A DNA stretch of 34,851 nt from an uncultured Eudoraea sp. (lineage in GTDB: Bacteria > Bacteroidota > Bacteroidia > Flavobacteriales > Flavobacteriaceae). Position numbers and translations under genes: made by a program. This document shows, piece after piece, positions 24,367 through 31,321 of the stretch. Within the stretch, counting starts at the first letter, position 1. Each line of letters opens with the position of its first letter. The notes beneath the pieces are model-generated. The model saw only the letters and a list, made by a program, of their open reading frames with translations. It was not told where the DNA came from and ran no database searches. The DNA lies in NCBI GenBank assembly GCA_947258405.1, contig CAMYIE010000025.1, positions 1 through 34,851 on the forward strand. Reading direction: 5' to 3'.

Positions 24367-25530
24367 CTAAAAAGCATATACAGCGGCCAGTAAAAAAGAG
24401 GCCAGATTATCCTGTGCGTTCAGGTCTGGATCCAGGAAAGCATCGTCCGACGCCTTGTCTAACCTGATTTCAGGTTTGATGGCCAGATCGCCTATTTGTA
24501 TATTTCCCGTGGCAGTAAGGGCAAATACATTCGAATCGACCACTCCGGTACCTATAGCGCCAAAATCTCCTATTTCTTCAAAATACTCACCTCTGAGTCC
24601 CAGGGTAAATGTTTCTGAGAAAGTATATTGAGGATAGAGGGCAACGCCATAGAATCCTAGGTCATCCGGAGTATCCTCATCAAATCCTACATCTCCGGTG
24701 TCCTGATAGGTAGCGTTGATACCCAGGAAGAAATCCTCCCCGATATTAAATCCTCCCGTATAATCTACTTGAAACAATGCCTGGATATCTGGTTCTACAA
24801 TAACACCATCTACTACTATCTTATCAATTCCCTGATTTCCATAGAGGAAGTTCAAAAACTGACCGGCATATCCTACTTGAGCACCAAAGCTAAAATCACT
24901 CACTCGGGCAGCTGATGTGAAATCGGTCTGATTCGCTATCATCAACATCGCTGACCAATCGTTGCCCAGGTCGAAGTCGGCTTTAAGACCGGCATGCGAG
25001 AAGGGTCCGTACGAGAACATATACGAGGTACTGTAGTTAAAGTTGGCAACCGGTGAAATAACTTCATAACCAAGGAAGGTGTTGAAGTTTCCAAGAGTCA
25101 GCGTAACTTTGTCACTCACGTTCCAGTAAACATATAACTGGTTGATGATATTGGTAGATCCAATGTCGTTAAAAACTGCATCCTCACCTCTGGGGCCAAA
25201 TACAAGGTCGGCCACAAAACCAACTTTTTCACCCTCGTACCCGGCGATGAGATTGACCATACCTAACGCAAAACCGGTATCGTTTGCAAAAGAACTACCC
25301 GGTGCCATAGGATCGATCTCAAAAAGTTGCGTTCCTGTATCGTCAAATACGGGAACTCTACTGTTCAGACCGTTGAAATTGGTACGATAATAGGCATCTA
25401 CAGATCCGCTAAAAGAAAATTTCTTTTTAGTCGCCTCTTCCTCCTCCTGCGCATATGCACTGGCACTTAGCAGGAGTACCACCATAAGTAGTGTTTTTTT
25501 TATGTAACTTAGATTTGTAATCGTTTTCAT
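24367..25530 (-). CDS. Outer-membrane beta-barrel porin
   Basis: The 387-residue protein has a signal peptide (cleavage near SASAYAQ), an acidic linker (EEEEATKKK) and then alternating amphipathic strands such as FSFSGSVDAYYRTNFNG, KVTLTLGNFNTFLGYEV and TFTLGLRGEYFEEIGDFG. It ends with a terminal aromatic residue (AAVYAF), as outer-membrane barrels do. It resembles the OprB-like/BBP2 porins often found next to ammonium transporter genes in Bacteroidota. Position after glnK-amt suggests it lets ammonium or small nitrogen compounds cross the outer membrane. That role is inferred from context. Confidence 0.82.
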   Translation of the reverse strand: MKTITNLSYIKKTLLMVVLLLSASAYAQEEEEATKKKFSFSGSVDAYYRTNFNGLNSRVPVFDDTGTQLFEIDPMAPGSSFANDTGFALGMVNLIAGYEGEKVGFVADLVFGPRGEDAVFNDIGSTNIINQLYVYWNVSDKVTLTLGNFNTFLGYEVISPVANFNYSTSYMFSYGPFSHAGLKADFDLGNDWSAMLMIANQTDFTSAARVSDFSFGAQVGYAGQFLNFLYGNQGIDKIVVDGVIVEPDIQALFQVDYTGGFNIGEDFFLGINATYQDTGDVGFDEDTPDDLGFYGVALYPQYTFSETFTLGLRGEYFEEIGDFGAIGTGVVDSNVFALTATGNIQIGDLAIKPEIRLDKASDDAFLDPDLNAQDNLASFLLAAVYAF

Positions 25531-25603
25531 AATTCAATGTATTAGTGGATTCCTTTATAAGGAATGCGTTAAACGTTTTTCAATTGATTTAAAATGGTTA
25601 CTC

Positions 25604-25631
25604 AACGGAGCGTTCTGCCAAACGCTCCGTT
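25604..25631 (-). promoter_or_regulatory. Strong hairpin between amt and the porin gene
   Basis: AACGGAGCGTT and AACGCTCCGTT form a perfect 11-bp stem with a 6-nt loop. In the direction of the operon (minus) no U tract follows. A T run (AGCTTTTTT) follows only on the plus strand. It is therefore more likely a processing or mRNA-stability element, or a partial terminator, than a full terminator. Confidence 0.6.
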
Positions 25632-25647
25632 AGCTTTTTTATACTTG

Positions 25648-26901
25648 TTAATGTTGATTCATCCTGAAATCTGCATAGGCGTCCATACCGTGTTCGTGCA
25701 GGTCAAGACCTTCTAATTCTTCCTCTTTAGATACTCTGATGCCAATAGTTTTCTTCAGGGCATAGATGATGACAAATGCTGTAATACAACAGAAGGCTCC
25801 GGCGGCAACAACACCGGTTAGCTGGTATAGAAACTGAGTACCACCCGCCAGGTCGCCAAATATTCCAACGGCCAGAGTACCCCAGATACCACATATTAAG
25901 TGGACTGTTACGGCACCAACAGGGTCATCGAGACGAATTCTGTCGATAAAGGCCACACCTCCAACGATAATCGCGCCTGCAATAAGGCCGATAATTACGG
26001 CTTCATTAGGAGACATCAGGTCGGCACCGGCGGTAATCCCTACCAGACCTCCAAGGATTCCATTGAGGAACATGGTAAGGTCTAAATTCTTATAGGCTAG
26101 CGTAGAAACGATGAGTGATCCAACACCTCCCGCTGCTGCGGCCAGACTCGTGGTTACCAATACAAGCGATGTAGTAGCCGGGTCGGCAGAAAGCACAGAG
26201 CCTCCATTAAAACCGAACCATCCGAGCCATAAGATCAATACACCTGCAGTTGCCATGGGTATATTATGTCCTGGTATCGCTTTTATTTTTCCGTCTTCTC
26301 CGAATTTACCGATCCTTGCACCAAGTAATGCGATAGCAATGAGTGCGCCCCATCCGCCTACCGAGTGTACCAGGGTAGAACCAGCGAAGTCGTAAAAACC
26401 ACCTTCATCCCCGCCAAGTGTGGAAAGGAATCCGCCTCCCCACTGCCAGGATCCCACGATAGGATAAATTAATCCTACATATAATATGGTAAAGATCATA
26501 AAAGACCCAATCTTGATTCTTTCTGCCACAGCCCCTGACACAATTGTAGCTGCGGTGGCGGCGAACATACCCTGGAAGAGAAAGTCTGTCCACCAGGTAT
26601 AGCCTCCGTCGGCATAGTCGGTTGTAAGGCCATTTTCAGGCGCGGCAATGCCGAAGCCTGCAAAATCGAGAAATCCGGCTGAGCCTTCTTCAAAACCCGG
26701 GTACATTAAATTGAATCCTCCTATGTAATACATAAGAAGTCCAACGGTGATAATAAATATGTTCTTAAAAAGGATATTGATGGTATTTTTTTGCCTGGTA
26801 AGTCCTATTTCCAGGGCCGCAAATCCAAGGTGCATAAAAAACACCAGGGCGGTACATACCATCATCCAAACATTGTTAGCTGTAAATAAACCTGCGTCCA
26901 T
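25648..26901 (-). CDS. amt: Ammonium transporter (Amt/Mep/Rh family)
   Basis: This 417-residue inner-membrane channel/transporter has about 11 spans. Typical parts are a first span with ALVFFMHLGFAALEIGLTR, the DFAGSTLVHSVGGWGALI block carrying the first pore His, LILWLGWFGFNGGS, and AVTVHLICGIWGTLAVGIFG with the second pore His. The cytoplasmic C-terminus (KKTIGIRVSKEEELEGLDLHEHG) contains the conserved GIRVSKEEE-GLD phrase that couples the subunits and contacts PII. It sits 25 bp downstream of the PII gene, in the classical glnK-amt arrangement, so PII should block ammonium import when nitrogen is plentiful. Confidence 0.96.
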   Translation of the reverse strand: MDAGLFTANNVWMMVCTALVFFMHLGFAALEIGLTRQKNTINILFKNIFIITVGLLMYYIGGFNLMYPGFEEGSAGFLDFAGFGIAAPENGLTTDYADGGYTWWTDFLFQGMFAATAATIVSGAVAERIKIGSFMIFTILYVGLIYPIVGSWQWGGGFLSTLGGDEGGFYDFAGSTLVHSVGGWGALIAIALLGARIGKFGEDGKIKAIPGHNIPMATAGVLILWLGWFGFNGGSVLSADPATTSLVLVTTSLAAAAGGVGSLIVSTLAYKNLDLTMFLNGILGGLVGITAGADLMSPNEAVIIGLIAGAIIVGGVAFIDRIRLDDPVGAVTVHLICGIWGTLAVGIFGDLAGGTQFLYQLTGVVAAGAFCCITAFVIIYALKKTIGIRVSKEEELEGLDLHEHGMDAYADFRMNQH

Positions 26902-26926
26902 TTCTTTAAGTATTTATGAGTTTTGG

Positions 26927-27265
26927 TTAGTTAATTCCGGCGTGGCCGTTTTCTTTAGTTCTGATACGATAGGCCTGAAGAACGTCGGAAACGAAGATCT
27001 TTCCGTCACCTACGTTACCGGTATAAGCCGAATCGAGGACGGCATTCACCGTTCTTTCCAGAAATTCATCTGAAATCACGATCTCCAGATACCTGCGTTG
27101 GATATCGGTCGTACTATAGGATATGCCCCTATAAACATGACCTTGTTTTTCATTTCCTACTCCGGTTACATCCCAGTAACTGAAGAAGTTGACCTCTATC
27201 TGATGCAGTGCTTTTTTCACGTCATCAAACTTGGATTTTCTGATTATTGCCTCAACTTTTTTCAT
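26927..27265 (-). CDS. glnK: PII nitrogen regulatory protein (GlnK type)
   Basis: This 112-residue trimeric signal protein senses ATP/ADP and 2-oxoglutarate and gates Amt. The N-terminal MKKVEAIIRKSKFDDVKKAL is canonical. The T-loop (about 37-58) has VYRGISY with tyrosines 45 and 50, the positions where other PII proteins are uridylylated. Its base reads VGNEKQGH instead of the usual FGRQKGH and is one residue out of register, so the usual Gln39 is uncertain. The B-loop TGNVGDGKIFV and the C-terminal RIRTKENG nucleotide-contact region are intact. It is first in the operon with amt and the porin gene, behind two C5-N10-G dyads. Confidence 0.93.
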   Translation of the reverse strand: MKKVEAIIRKSKFDDVKKALHQIEVNFFSYWDVTGVGNEKQGHVYRGISYSTTDIQRRYLEIVISDEFLERTVNAVLDSAYTGNVGDGKIFVSDVLQAYRIRTKENGHAGIN

Positions 27266-27288
27266 AATTTAATTAGTTATTAATGGGC

Positions 27289-27388
27289 CAAATATATATT
27301 CATTTAAATTTACCCCCATAAAAAATAGGGGGTAAACATTAATTTTTATTGTTTTTACAACTATACCCCCTAAAAATTATGGGTATAG
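27289..27388 (-). promoter_or_regulatory. glnK-amt promoter with two candidate nitrogen-control dyads
   Basis: TATATTTG (27296-27289, minus) is a consensus -7 box 24 bp before glnK. A perfect 9-bp inverted repeat, TTTACCCCC (27309-27317), 10 nt, GGGGGTAAA (27328-27336), is centred 30 bp upstream of it, where a -33 element would lie. A second dyad, CTATACCC (27361-27368) with GGGTATAG (27381-27388), lies about 52 bp further up and also shows CCCCC-N10-GGG. Confidence 0.6.
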
Positions 27389-27542
27389 AATTTTTACTTA
27401 GAATATTTATGAAATTGTTGTTTTTGTAGGACGAGTTAGCAGTTATGTAGGATTACTGAACTGATATGCCATTTAAAGCGGGGGTATAATATGTAGTAGT
27501 AAGTAGAGAGGTAAGTATGTGAAGCCAGTGAGATAGGTGGTT

Positions 27543-27914
27543 TCAGGCTAGGCGCGACAGCCAAAGGCCAAGAGCAATGGCAGCAATGCCAATTGCAATG
27601 CTCGAAAAGGTATAGACCGAGAACTGGAGAAGTTCCCCGGATTTAAACAGGTTATGATTTTCCGAAGCGAAGGCCGAAAAAGTGGTAAAACCACCGCAAA
27701 AGCCAGTTCCCAATAACAAGGTCTGATTTTGATTCAGACTTGTATTTTTAAATGAGAACCCAAGTACCAGGCCCATAATCAGGCAGCCTATTATATTCAC
27801 AATAAAAGTACCCAGGTAAAAACTATTAAAATAGTCGTTGGAAAATTTACTGATAAGAAACCGAAGAGAGCTACCAAAGCCGCCTCCAAGGAAGACAAGC
27901 AGAATCTGTTTCAT
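27543..27914 (-). CDS. crcB: Fluoride channel CrcB/Fluc
   Basis: This 123-residue four-span protein forms dual-topology dimers that export fluoride. Family hallmarks are the opening GGGFGSSLRFLISK, YLGTFIVNIIGCLIMG with the pore Asn, and GTGFCGGFTTFSAFASEN with the phenylalanine-box/TFS segment. No crcB fluoride riboswitch is recognised upstream. Instead a 59-codon membrane-protein gene ends 17 bp before the start, so crcB is probably second in a two-gene transcript. Confidence 0.93.
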   Translation of the reverse strand: MKQILLVFLGGGFGSSLRFLISKFSNDYFNSFYLGTFIVNIIGCLIMGLVLGFSFKNTSLNQNQTLLLGTGFCGGFTTFSAFASENHNLFKSGELLQFSVYTFSSIAIGIAAIALGLWLSRLA

Positions 27915-27931
27915 ACGTTAAAGGTATAAAA

Positions 27932-28111
27932 CTAGATGGCTTTTTTATACTTGGATGTATTTAAATTTAAAGGATAGATATTCGAAGCAGCCGAAGAGCC
28001 TATATCCTTCTTAATCTTGTTCACCCTTTGTTTAGATCTGATACCGCTAAAGAAGAGAAGCGCCAGGTTAAAGACAACCAAAACTAAAACAGTTGATAAA
28101 AAGGTTAACAT
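27932..28111 (-). CDS. Small single-span membrane protein upstream of crcB, 59 aa
   Basis: A 59-codon gene with one N-terminal span (MLTFLSTVLVLVVFNLALLF), a basic cytoplasmic stretch (RSKQRVNKIKKD) and a short tail ending in SKYKKAI. No family is recognised, although similar tiny proteins with a basic tail are familiar in Flavobacteriaceae. Three facts support it: a perfect -7 box (TACTTTTG) 25 bp before the ATG, a clean open frame with normal codon use, and close spacing to crcB. Its function could be unrelated to fluoride. Confidence 0.65.
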   Translation of the reverse strand: MLTFLSTVLVLVVFNLALLFFSGIRSKQRVNKIKKDIGSSAASNIYPLNLNTSKYKKAI

Positions 28112-28136
28112 TGGTAGATTATTTAATTCTATAACG

Positions 28137-28144
28137 CAAAAGTA
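28137..28144 (-). promoter_or_regulatory. Promoter -7 box of the small membrane protein-crcB unit
   Basis: TACTTTTG on the minus strand fits TAnnTTTG and predicts a start of transcription about 22 nt before the ATG at 28111. Confidence 0.55.
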
Positions 28145-28224
28145 CGTCTTTTCTTATTTTATACGAATCTCAGACCGAAATTGTTGTAAACAGCTTAAAA
28201 TTTGTGGTGTTCATAAAAAACCGA

Positions 28225-28413
28225 TCATTCTTTCAGGATATATTTAATAAGAAAGAGAATAATTATAAATGCTGTAAAGGCTAGAATGATCCATTTCACA
28301 CCTTGGAAATTTTTGCGGTGCAGGCTGCGGTCCCTGCGATAGGCACTGATAATAACGATCAGGAATACCAGGGCGAAAAGAATAGCAAAAATGAGTTGTC
28401 CCGTACTAAACAT
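28225..28413 (-). CDS. Small two-span membrane protein, 62 aa
   Basis: The protein has two hydrophobic helices (LIFAILFALVFLIVIISAY and WIILAFTAFIIILFLIKYIL) joined by a strongly basic loop, RRDRSLHRKNFQGVK. This fits a hairpin with both ends outside and the loop in the cytoplasm. No function is known to me. A -7 box (TAGTTTTG) 16 bp upstream supports the start. It is divergent from the MazG-like gene with a 42-bp gap. Confidence 0.7.
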   Translation of the reverse strand: MFSTGQLIFAILFALVFLIVIISAYRRDRSLHRKNFQGVKWIILAFTAFIIILFLIKYILKE

Positions 28414-28429
28414 TATCCTTAATTTTAGG

Positions 28430-28437
28430 CAAAACTA
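28430..28437 (-). promoter_or_regulatory. Promoter -7 box of the 62-aa membrane protein gene
   Basis: TAGTTTTG on the minus strand matches TAnnTTTG. Predicted 5' leader about 13 nt. Confidence 0.5.
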
Positions 28438-28455
28438 AATCAAATCTTAAGAAGT

Positions 28456-28839
28456 ATGAAACATAAGATTGCATCTGTGGCATTATTCCACAAATCATTT
28501 GGACTTGGGATTTCTAATGCGCCGCAGGCAGATCTGGGATATGAGAAAAACCAGTTGCGATTCAACCTGATGGATGAAGAGAACAAAGAATACTTTGAGG
28601 CCGCTCAACGCAACGATTTGGTAGAAGTTGCAGACGCTTTGGGCGATATGTTATATATTCTTTGTGGTACAATTCTCGAACACGGAATGCAGCACAAGAT
28701 CGAAGAGGTATTTGAAGAGATTCAAAAAAGCAATATGAGTAAACTGGGGGCCAATGGCAAACCTATCTATCGGGAAGACGGTAAGGTTTTAAAAGGCCCC
28801 GATTACTTTAAACCCGATATCAAAAGAATACTGGAATAA
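28456..28839 (+). CDS. MazG-like/all-alpha nucleotide pyrophosphohydrolase
   Basis: This 127-residue protein has the four-helix arrangement of the MazG/HisE/dUTPase-2 superfamily, which cleaves nucleoside triphosphates or related compounds to monophosphates and PPi. The metal-binding acidic residues are in MDEENKEYFEAAQ (E-E-x2-E) and in LVEVADALGDMLYILCGT (E-x2-D-x3-D). A C-terminal part (KLGANGKPIYREDGKVLKGPDYFKPD) is a known extension of this subgroup. The substrate is unknown; house-cleaning of modified nucleotides is a common role. Confidence 0.85.
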   Translation: MKHKIASVALFHKSFGLGISNAPQADLGYEKNQLRFNLMDEENKEYFEAAQRNDLVEVADALGDMLYILCGTILEHGMQHKIEEVFEEIQKSNMSKLGANGKPIYREDGKVLKGPDYFKPDIKRILE

Positions 28840-28842
28840 AAA

Positions 28843-28867
28843 AGCACCTTTAAAGGCGCTCTTTTTT
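28843..28867. terminator. Bidirectional terminator between the MazG-like gene and ilvE
   Basis: AGCACCTTTAAAGGCGCT (one A-C mismatch) is flanked by AAAAAA on the left and CTTTTTT on the right. It serves both converging genes. Confidence 0.7.
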
Positions 28868-28881
28868 ATTTCATTAATGGA

Positions 28882-29949
28882 TTACAAAACCCGGTATCTC
28901 CAACCAAATTTATCGTCGGAACAATTATATTGGATATCGAGCAGTTGTTTCTTAAAACGACTTGCATAGGAATCGTCCATTTCAGGTAATTCATATCGTT
29001 TTCCTTTATATCCGAATCCGCGTATAGGATTTATAACGGCAGCTGTTCCGCTTCCAAAGAGTTCTTTCAGCTGACCGTTTTCCATTCCCTCCACCAGCTC
29101 CTTAACTTTTATCGGCCTGATCTCTAAATCAATACCTTGATCCTGTGCCAGCGAAATCACACTTTTACGCGTAACCCCATCCAAAATCCTGTCGCCCACA
29201 GGACAGGTGAAAAGCTTGTCATCTAACCGGACAAAAATATTCATCGTACCGGCTTCCTCAATATATTCATGGGTGTTGGCATCTGTCCAGATCACCTGCT
29301 GGTAACCCTCTTCCTGAGCCAGTTTTGTTGGATAGAACTGCCCGGCGTAATTACCGGCGGCCTTTGCGTATCCGAAGCCTCCATCAGCGGCACGACTATA
29401 TTTTTCAGCTATTTTTACCCGTACTTCACCTCCATAATAGGCTTGTGCCGGGGAACATATGATCACAAACTTAAATTCAGCTGCAGGAGAAGCGAGGATG
29501 CCCGCCTCGGTAGCAATAACAAATGGCCTGATATAAAGGGTATTCCCTATTCCCGGCTTGATCCATTCCTGATCTAATTGTAGCAGGGTTTTTAAACCTT
29601 CAAAAAAGTATTCTTCCGGAAATTCCGGCATGGCTAATCGTGCGCTCGATCTGTTGATCCTCTTAAAATTCTCATCTGGCCGGAACAACCATACACCACC
29701 CTGATCGTCACGGTAGGCCTTCATACCTTCAAATACCGCCTGCCCATAATGGAAGACCCTGGCCGATGGTTCAAGGACCAAAGGTTGATAAGGGGTAATA
29801 GTGGGTGTCTGCCACATCCCACCCTTAAAATCACAACTGAACATATGATCGGTAAAAACCGATCCAAAACTAAGGTTGTTAAAATCAACCTGTCCGATCT
29901 TCGAACTTTTTGCTTTTTCTATGTGAAGATTTTTTACGGTGGACTCCAT
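28882..29949 (-). CDS. ilvE: Branched-chain amino acid aminotransferase
   Basis: This PLP enzyme exchanges the amino group of valine, leucine or isoleucine with 2-oxoglutarate, in both synthesis and breakdown. The 355-residue length fits the eukaryote-like BCAT subgroup. The PLP lysine lies in GGFGYAKAAGNYAGQFYP. Other landmarks are FHYGQAVFEGMKAYR near residue 85, TLYIRPFVIATEAG, the cofactor-phosphate region EYIEEAGTMNIFVR, and FGSGTAAVINPI. A -7 box (TATATTTG) 29 bp upstream supports this start. Aminotransfer from valine would feed the pathway that ends in IcmF's substrate. Confidence 0.95.
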   Translation of the reverse strand: MESTVKNLHIEKAKSSKIGQVDFNNLSFGSVFTDHMFSCDFKGGMWQTPTITPYQPLVLEPSARVFHYGQAVFEGMKAYRDDQGGVWLFRPDENFKRINRSSARLAMPEFPEEYFFEGLKTLLQLDQEWIKPGIGNTLYIRPFVIATEAGILASPAAEFKFVIICSPAQAYYGGEVRVKIAEKYSRAADGGFGYAKAAGNYAGQFYPTKLAQEEGYQQVIWTDANTHEYIEEAGTMNIFVRLDDKLFTCPVGDRILDGVTRKSVISLAQDQGIDLEIRPIKVKELVEGMENGQLKELFGSGTAAVINPIRGFGYKGKRYELPEMDDSYASRFKKQLLDIQYNCSDDKFGWRYRVL

Positions 29950-29978
29950 ACGCTTTAATTTTCACTCATAAAATTAAT

Positions 29979-29986
29979 CAAATATA
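29979..29986 (-). promoter_or_regulatory. ilvE promoter -7 box
   Basis: TATATTTG on the minus strand matches the consensus, 29 bp before the ilvE start. Confidence 0.5.
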
Positions 29987-30054
29987 GCTAGTTGATAGCC
30001 CTTTTTTCGTTTAAAATCACCAGTTTTGCAGATGATCGGTCAATATTGATAATA

Positions 30055-30558
30055 ATGAAATCTTTTAACATTTCAATTGTATTTTTCTCACTGATTTTAC
30101 CTGCTTTTTATATTGGTATCTATGCACAAGATCAGGAGGTTAGTGATGCTCGGGCATCAAAAAAGGTATACGGTGAAGGCTTTGATATTACAGCCGCAAA
30201 GTCTGGTCCTGAGTTGTTGCAATTATATGAAAATCTTGATGCGGGGGACTCCTCTGAAGTACAATTCAGAGGGAAGGTTTCTTCGGTTTGTAAGGTTAAA
30301 GGTTGTTGGATGGAGCTCGAACTGACCGATGGTCAGGAAGCCAGGGTTACTTTTAAGGACTATGGTTTCTTCGTGCCGACAGACCTCGTTGGCAGAGAAG
30401 TGGTGGTAAAAGGACAGGCGCATGTAGATATTATCAGCGAAGAGGATCGAAAGCACTATGCCGAAGATGAAGGCAAGACACCAGAAGAAATAAGTAAACT
30501 TCAGGGTAGTCAGAAGTCTTACTCCTTGGTGGCCGTAGGGGTAGTAGTAGAAGACTGA
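30055..30558 (+). CDS. DUF4920 domain exported protein
   Basis: The 167-residue protein starts at ATG 30055, which places a proper signal peptide (KSFNISIVFFSLILPAFYIGIYAQ) at the N-terminus. The upstream ATG at 29992 would add 21 residues and is less likely. The domain body, VYGEGFDITAAKSGPELLQLY, FRGKVSSVCKVKGCWMELEL, TFKDYGFFVPTDLVGREVVV, is the OB-fold-like DUF4920. It carries the conserved CKVKGCWM pair of cysteines, possibly a metal or redox site. Function unknown. The mnmD start is 2 bp past the stop codon, so the genes are co-transcribed, though the products act in different compartments. Confidence 0.85.
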   Translation: MKSFNISIVFFSLILPAFYIGIYAQDQEVSDARASKKVYGEGFDITAAKSGPELLQLYENLDAGDSSEVQFRGKVSSVCKVKGCWMELELTDGQEARVTFKDYGFFVPTDLVGREVVVKGQAHVDIISEEDRKHYAEDEGKTPEEISKLQGSQKSYSLVAVGVVVED

Positions 30559-30559
30559 T

Positions 30560-31222
30560 ATGAAGCGACATCTGGTTACCACAGCCGATGGATCCCATAG
30601 CTTGAGGATCGAGGACTGGGATGAACAGTATCATTCCAAGCACGGGGCTGTTGCCGAATCACTTCACGTTTTTATACAAAACGGACTCCAGGCAATAGCC
30701 GGGAATAAATTAGCGATTTTGGAAATGGGTTTTGGTACCGGGCTTAATGCTTTTATGAGCCTGATCGACGCCCAGAATCGAAATATAGATCTTCATTATA
30801 CTGCTGTGGAAGCTTTTCCGTTGAAGAAAGCCGAATGGGAAGTTCTCAACTATCCTCAGATCCTGGATGCAGTTGATTTGGCAAGGGCCTTCGATAGAAT
30901 TCATATATCTCCTTGGGAAGAACCTACTGTTATCCACAAAGATTTTACCTTGCTAAAGCACAAAACCGAAATGCGCAGCTTTGCTGTCGCTGAGGCCTTC
31001 GACCTGGTACTATTCGATGCTTTTGGCTATCGTGTTCAACCCGAATTATGGACTTCGGAGGTGTTCAACAATATGTTTATGTCGTTAAAAACCGGTGGGA
31101 TTCTAGTGACCTATGCCGCCAAAGGAGTGGTAAGAAGGACAATGCAGGAGGTGGGATTTCAGGTAGAGCGGCTTCCCGGGCCTCCGGGAAAGAGAGAAAT
31201 GCTGCGGGCGCGCAAGAACTGA
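30560..31222 (+). CDS. mnmD: tRNA 5-methylaminomethyl-2-thiouridine methyltransferase MnmD (stand-alone MnmC2)
   Basis: This SAM-dependent enzyme makes the last methylation of mnm5(s2)U34 in tRNAs. The 220-residue protein is the stand-alone methyltransferase half of MnmC. It lacks the FAD oxidase domain. The SAM-binding loop is ILEMGFGTGLNAFMS (about 53-67), followed by a YTAVEAFPL acidic strand. The catalytic block is VLFDAFGYRVQPELWTSEVF (about 149-168), and GFQVERLPGPPGKREMLRA closes the fold. It overlaps the end of the DUF4920 transcript (1-bp spacing) and is presumably translated by re-initiation. Confidence 0.92.
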   Translation: MKRHLVTTADGSHSLRIEDWDEQYHSKHGAVAESLHVFIQNGLQAIAGNKLAILEMGFGTGLNAFMSLIDAQNRNIDLHYTAVEAFPLKKAEWEVLNYPQILDAVDLARAFDRIHISPWEEPTVIHKDFTLLKHKTEMRSFAVAEAFDLVLFDAFGYRVQPELWTSEVFNNMFMSLKTGGILVTYAAKGVVRRTMQEVGFQVERLPGPPGKREMLRARKN

Positions 31223-31299
31223 CCCTTCTGAGGAGATCAGGACTTCAACAATACTGTTAAATCGAAATTAAACCTGGGGCGAGGCGTTCAGCAATCCGG

Positions 31300-31307
31300 T
31301 ATCTTTG
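31300..31307 (+). promoter_or_regulatory. Promoter -7 box of the TIGR01777 gene
   Basis: TATCTTTG lies 14 bp before ATG 31322 and supports that start over the TTG at 31316. Confidence 0.5.
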
Positions 31308-31321
31308 CAAAAAAATTGGGG

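Noticed and set aside
27481-27486. GGGGTA half-site similar to the nitrogen dyad, downstream of crcB
   Set aside because: No partner C-run at 10 nt and no promoter geometry.
27915-28010. Fluoride riboswitch before crcB
   Set aside because: The space is occupied by the 59-aa gene, and the conserved crcB riboswitch motifs are not recognisable.
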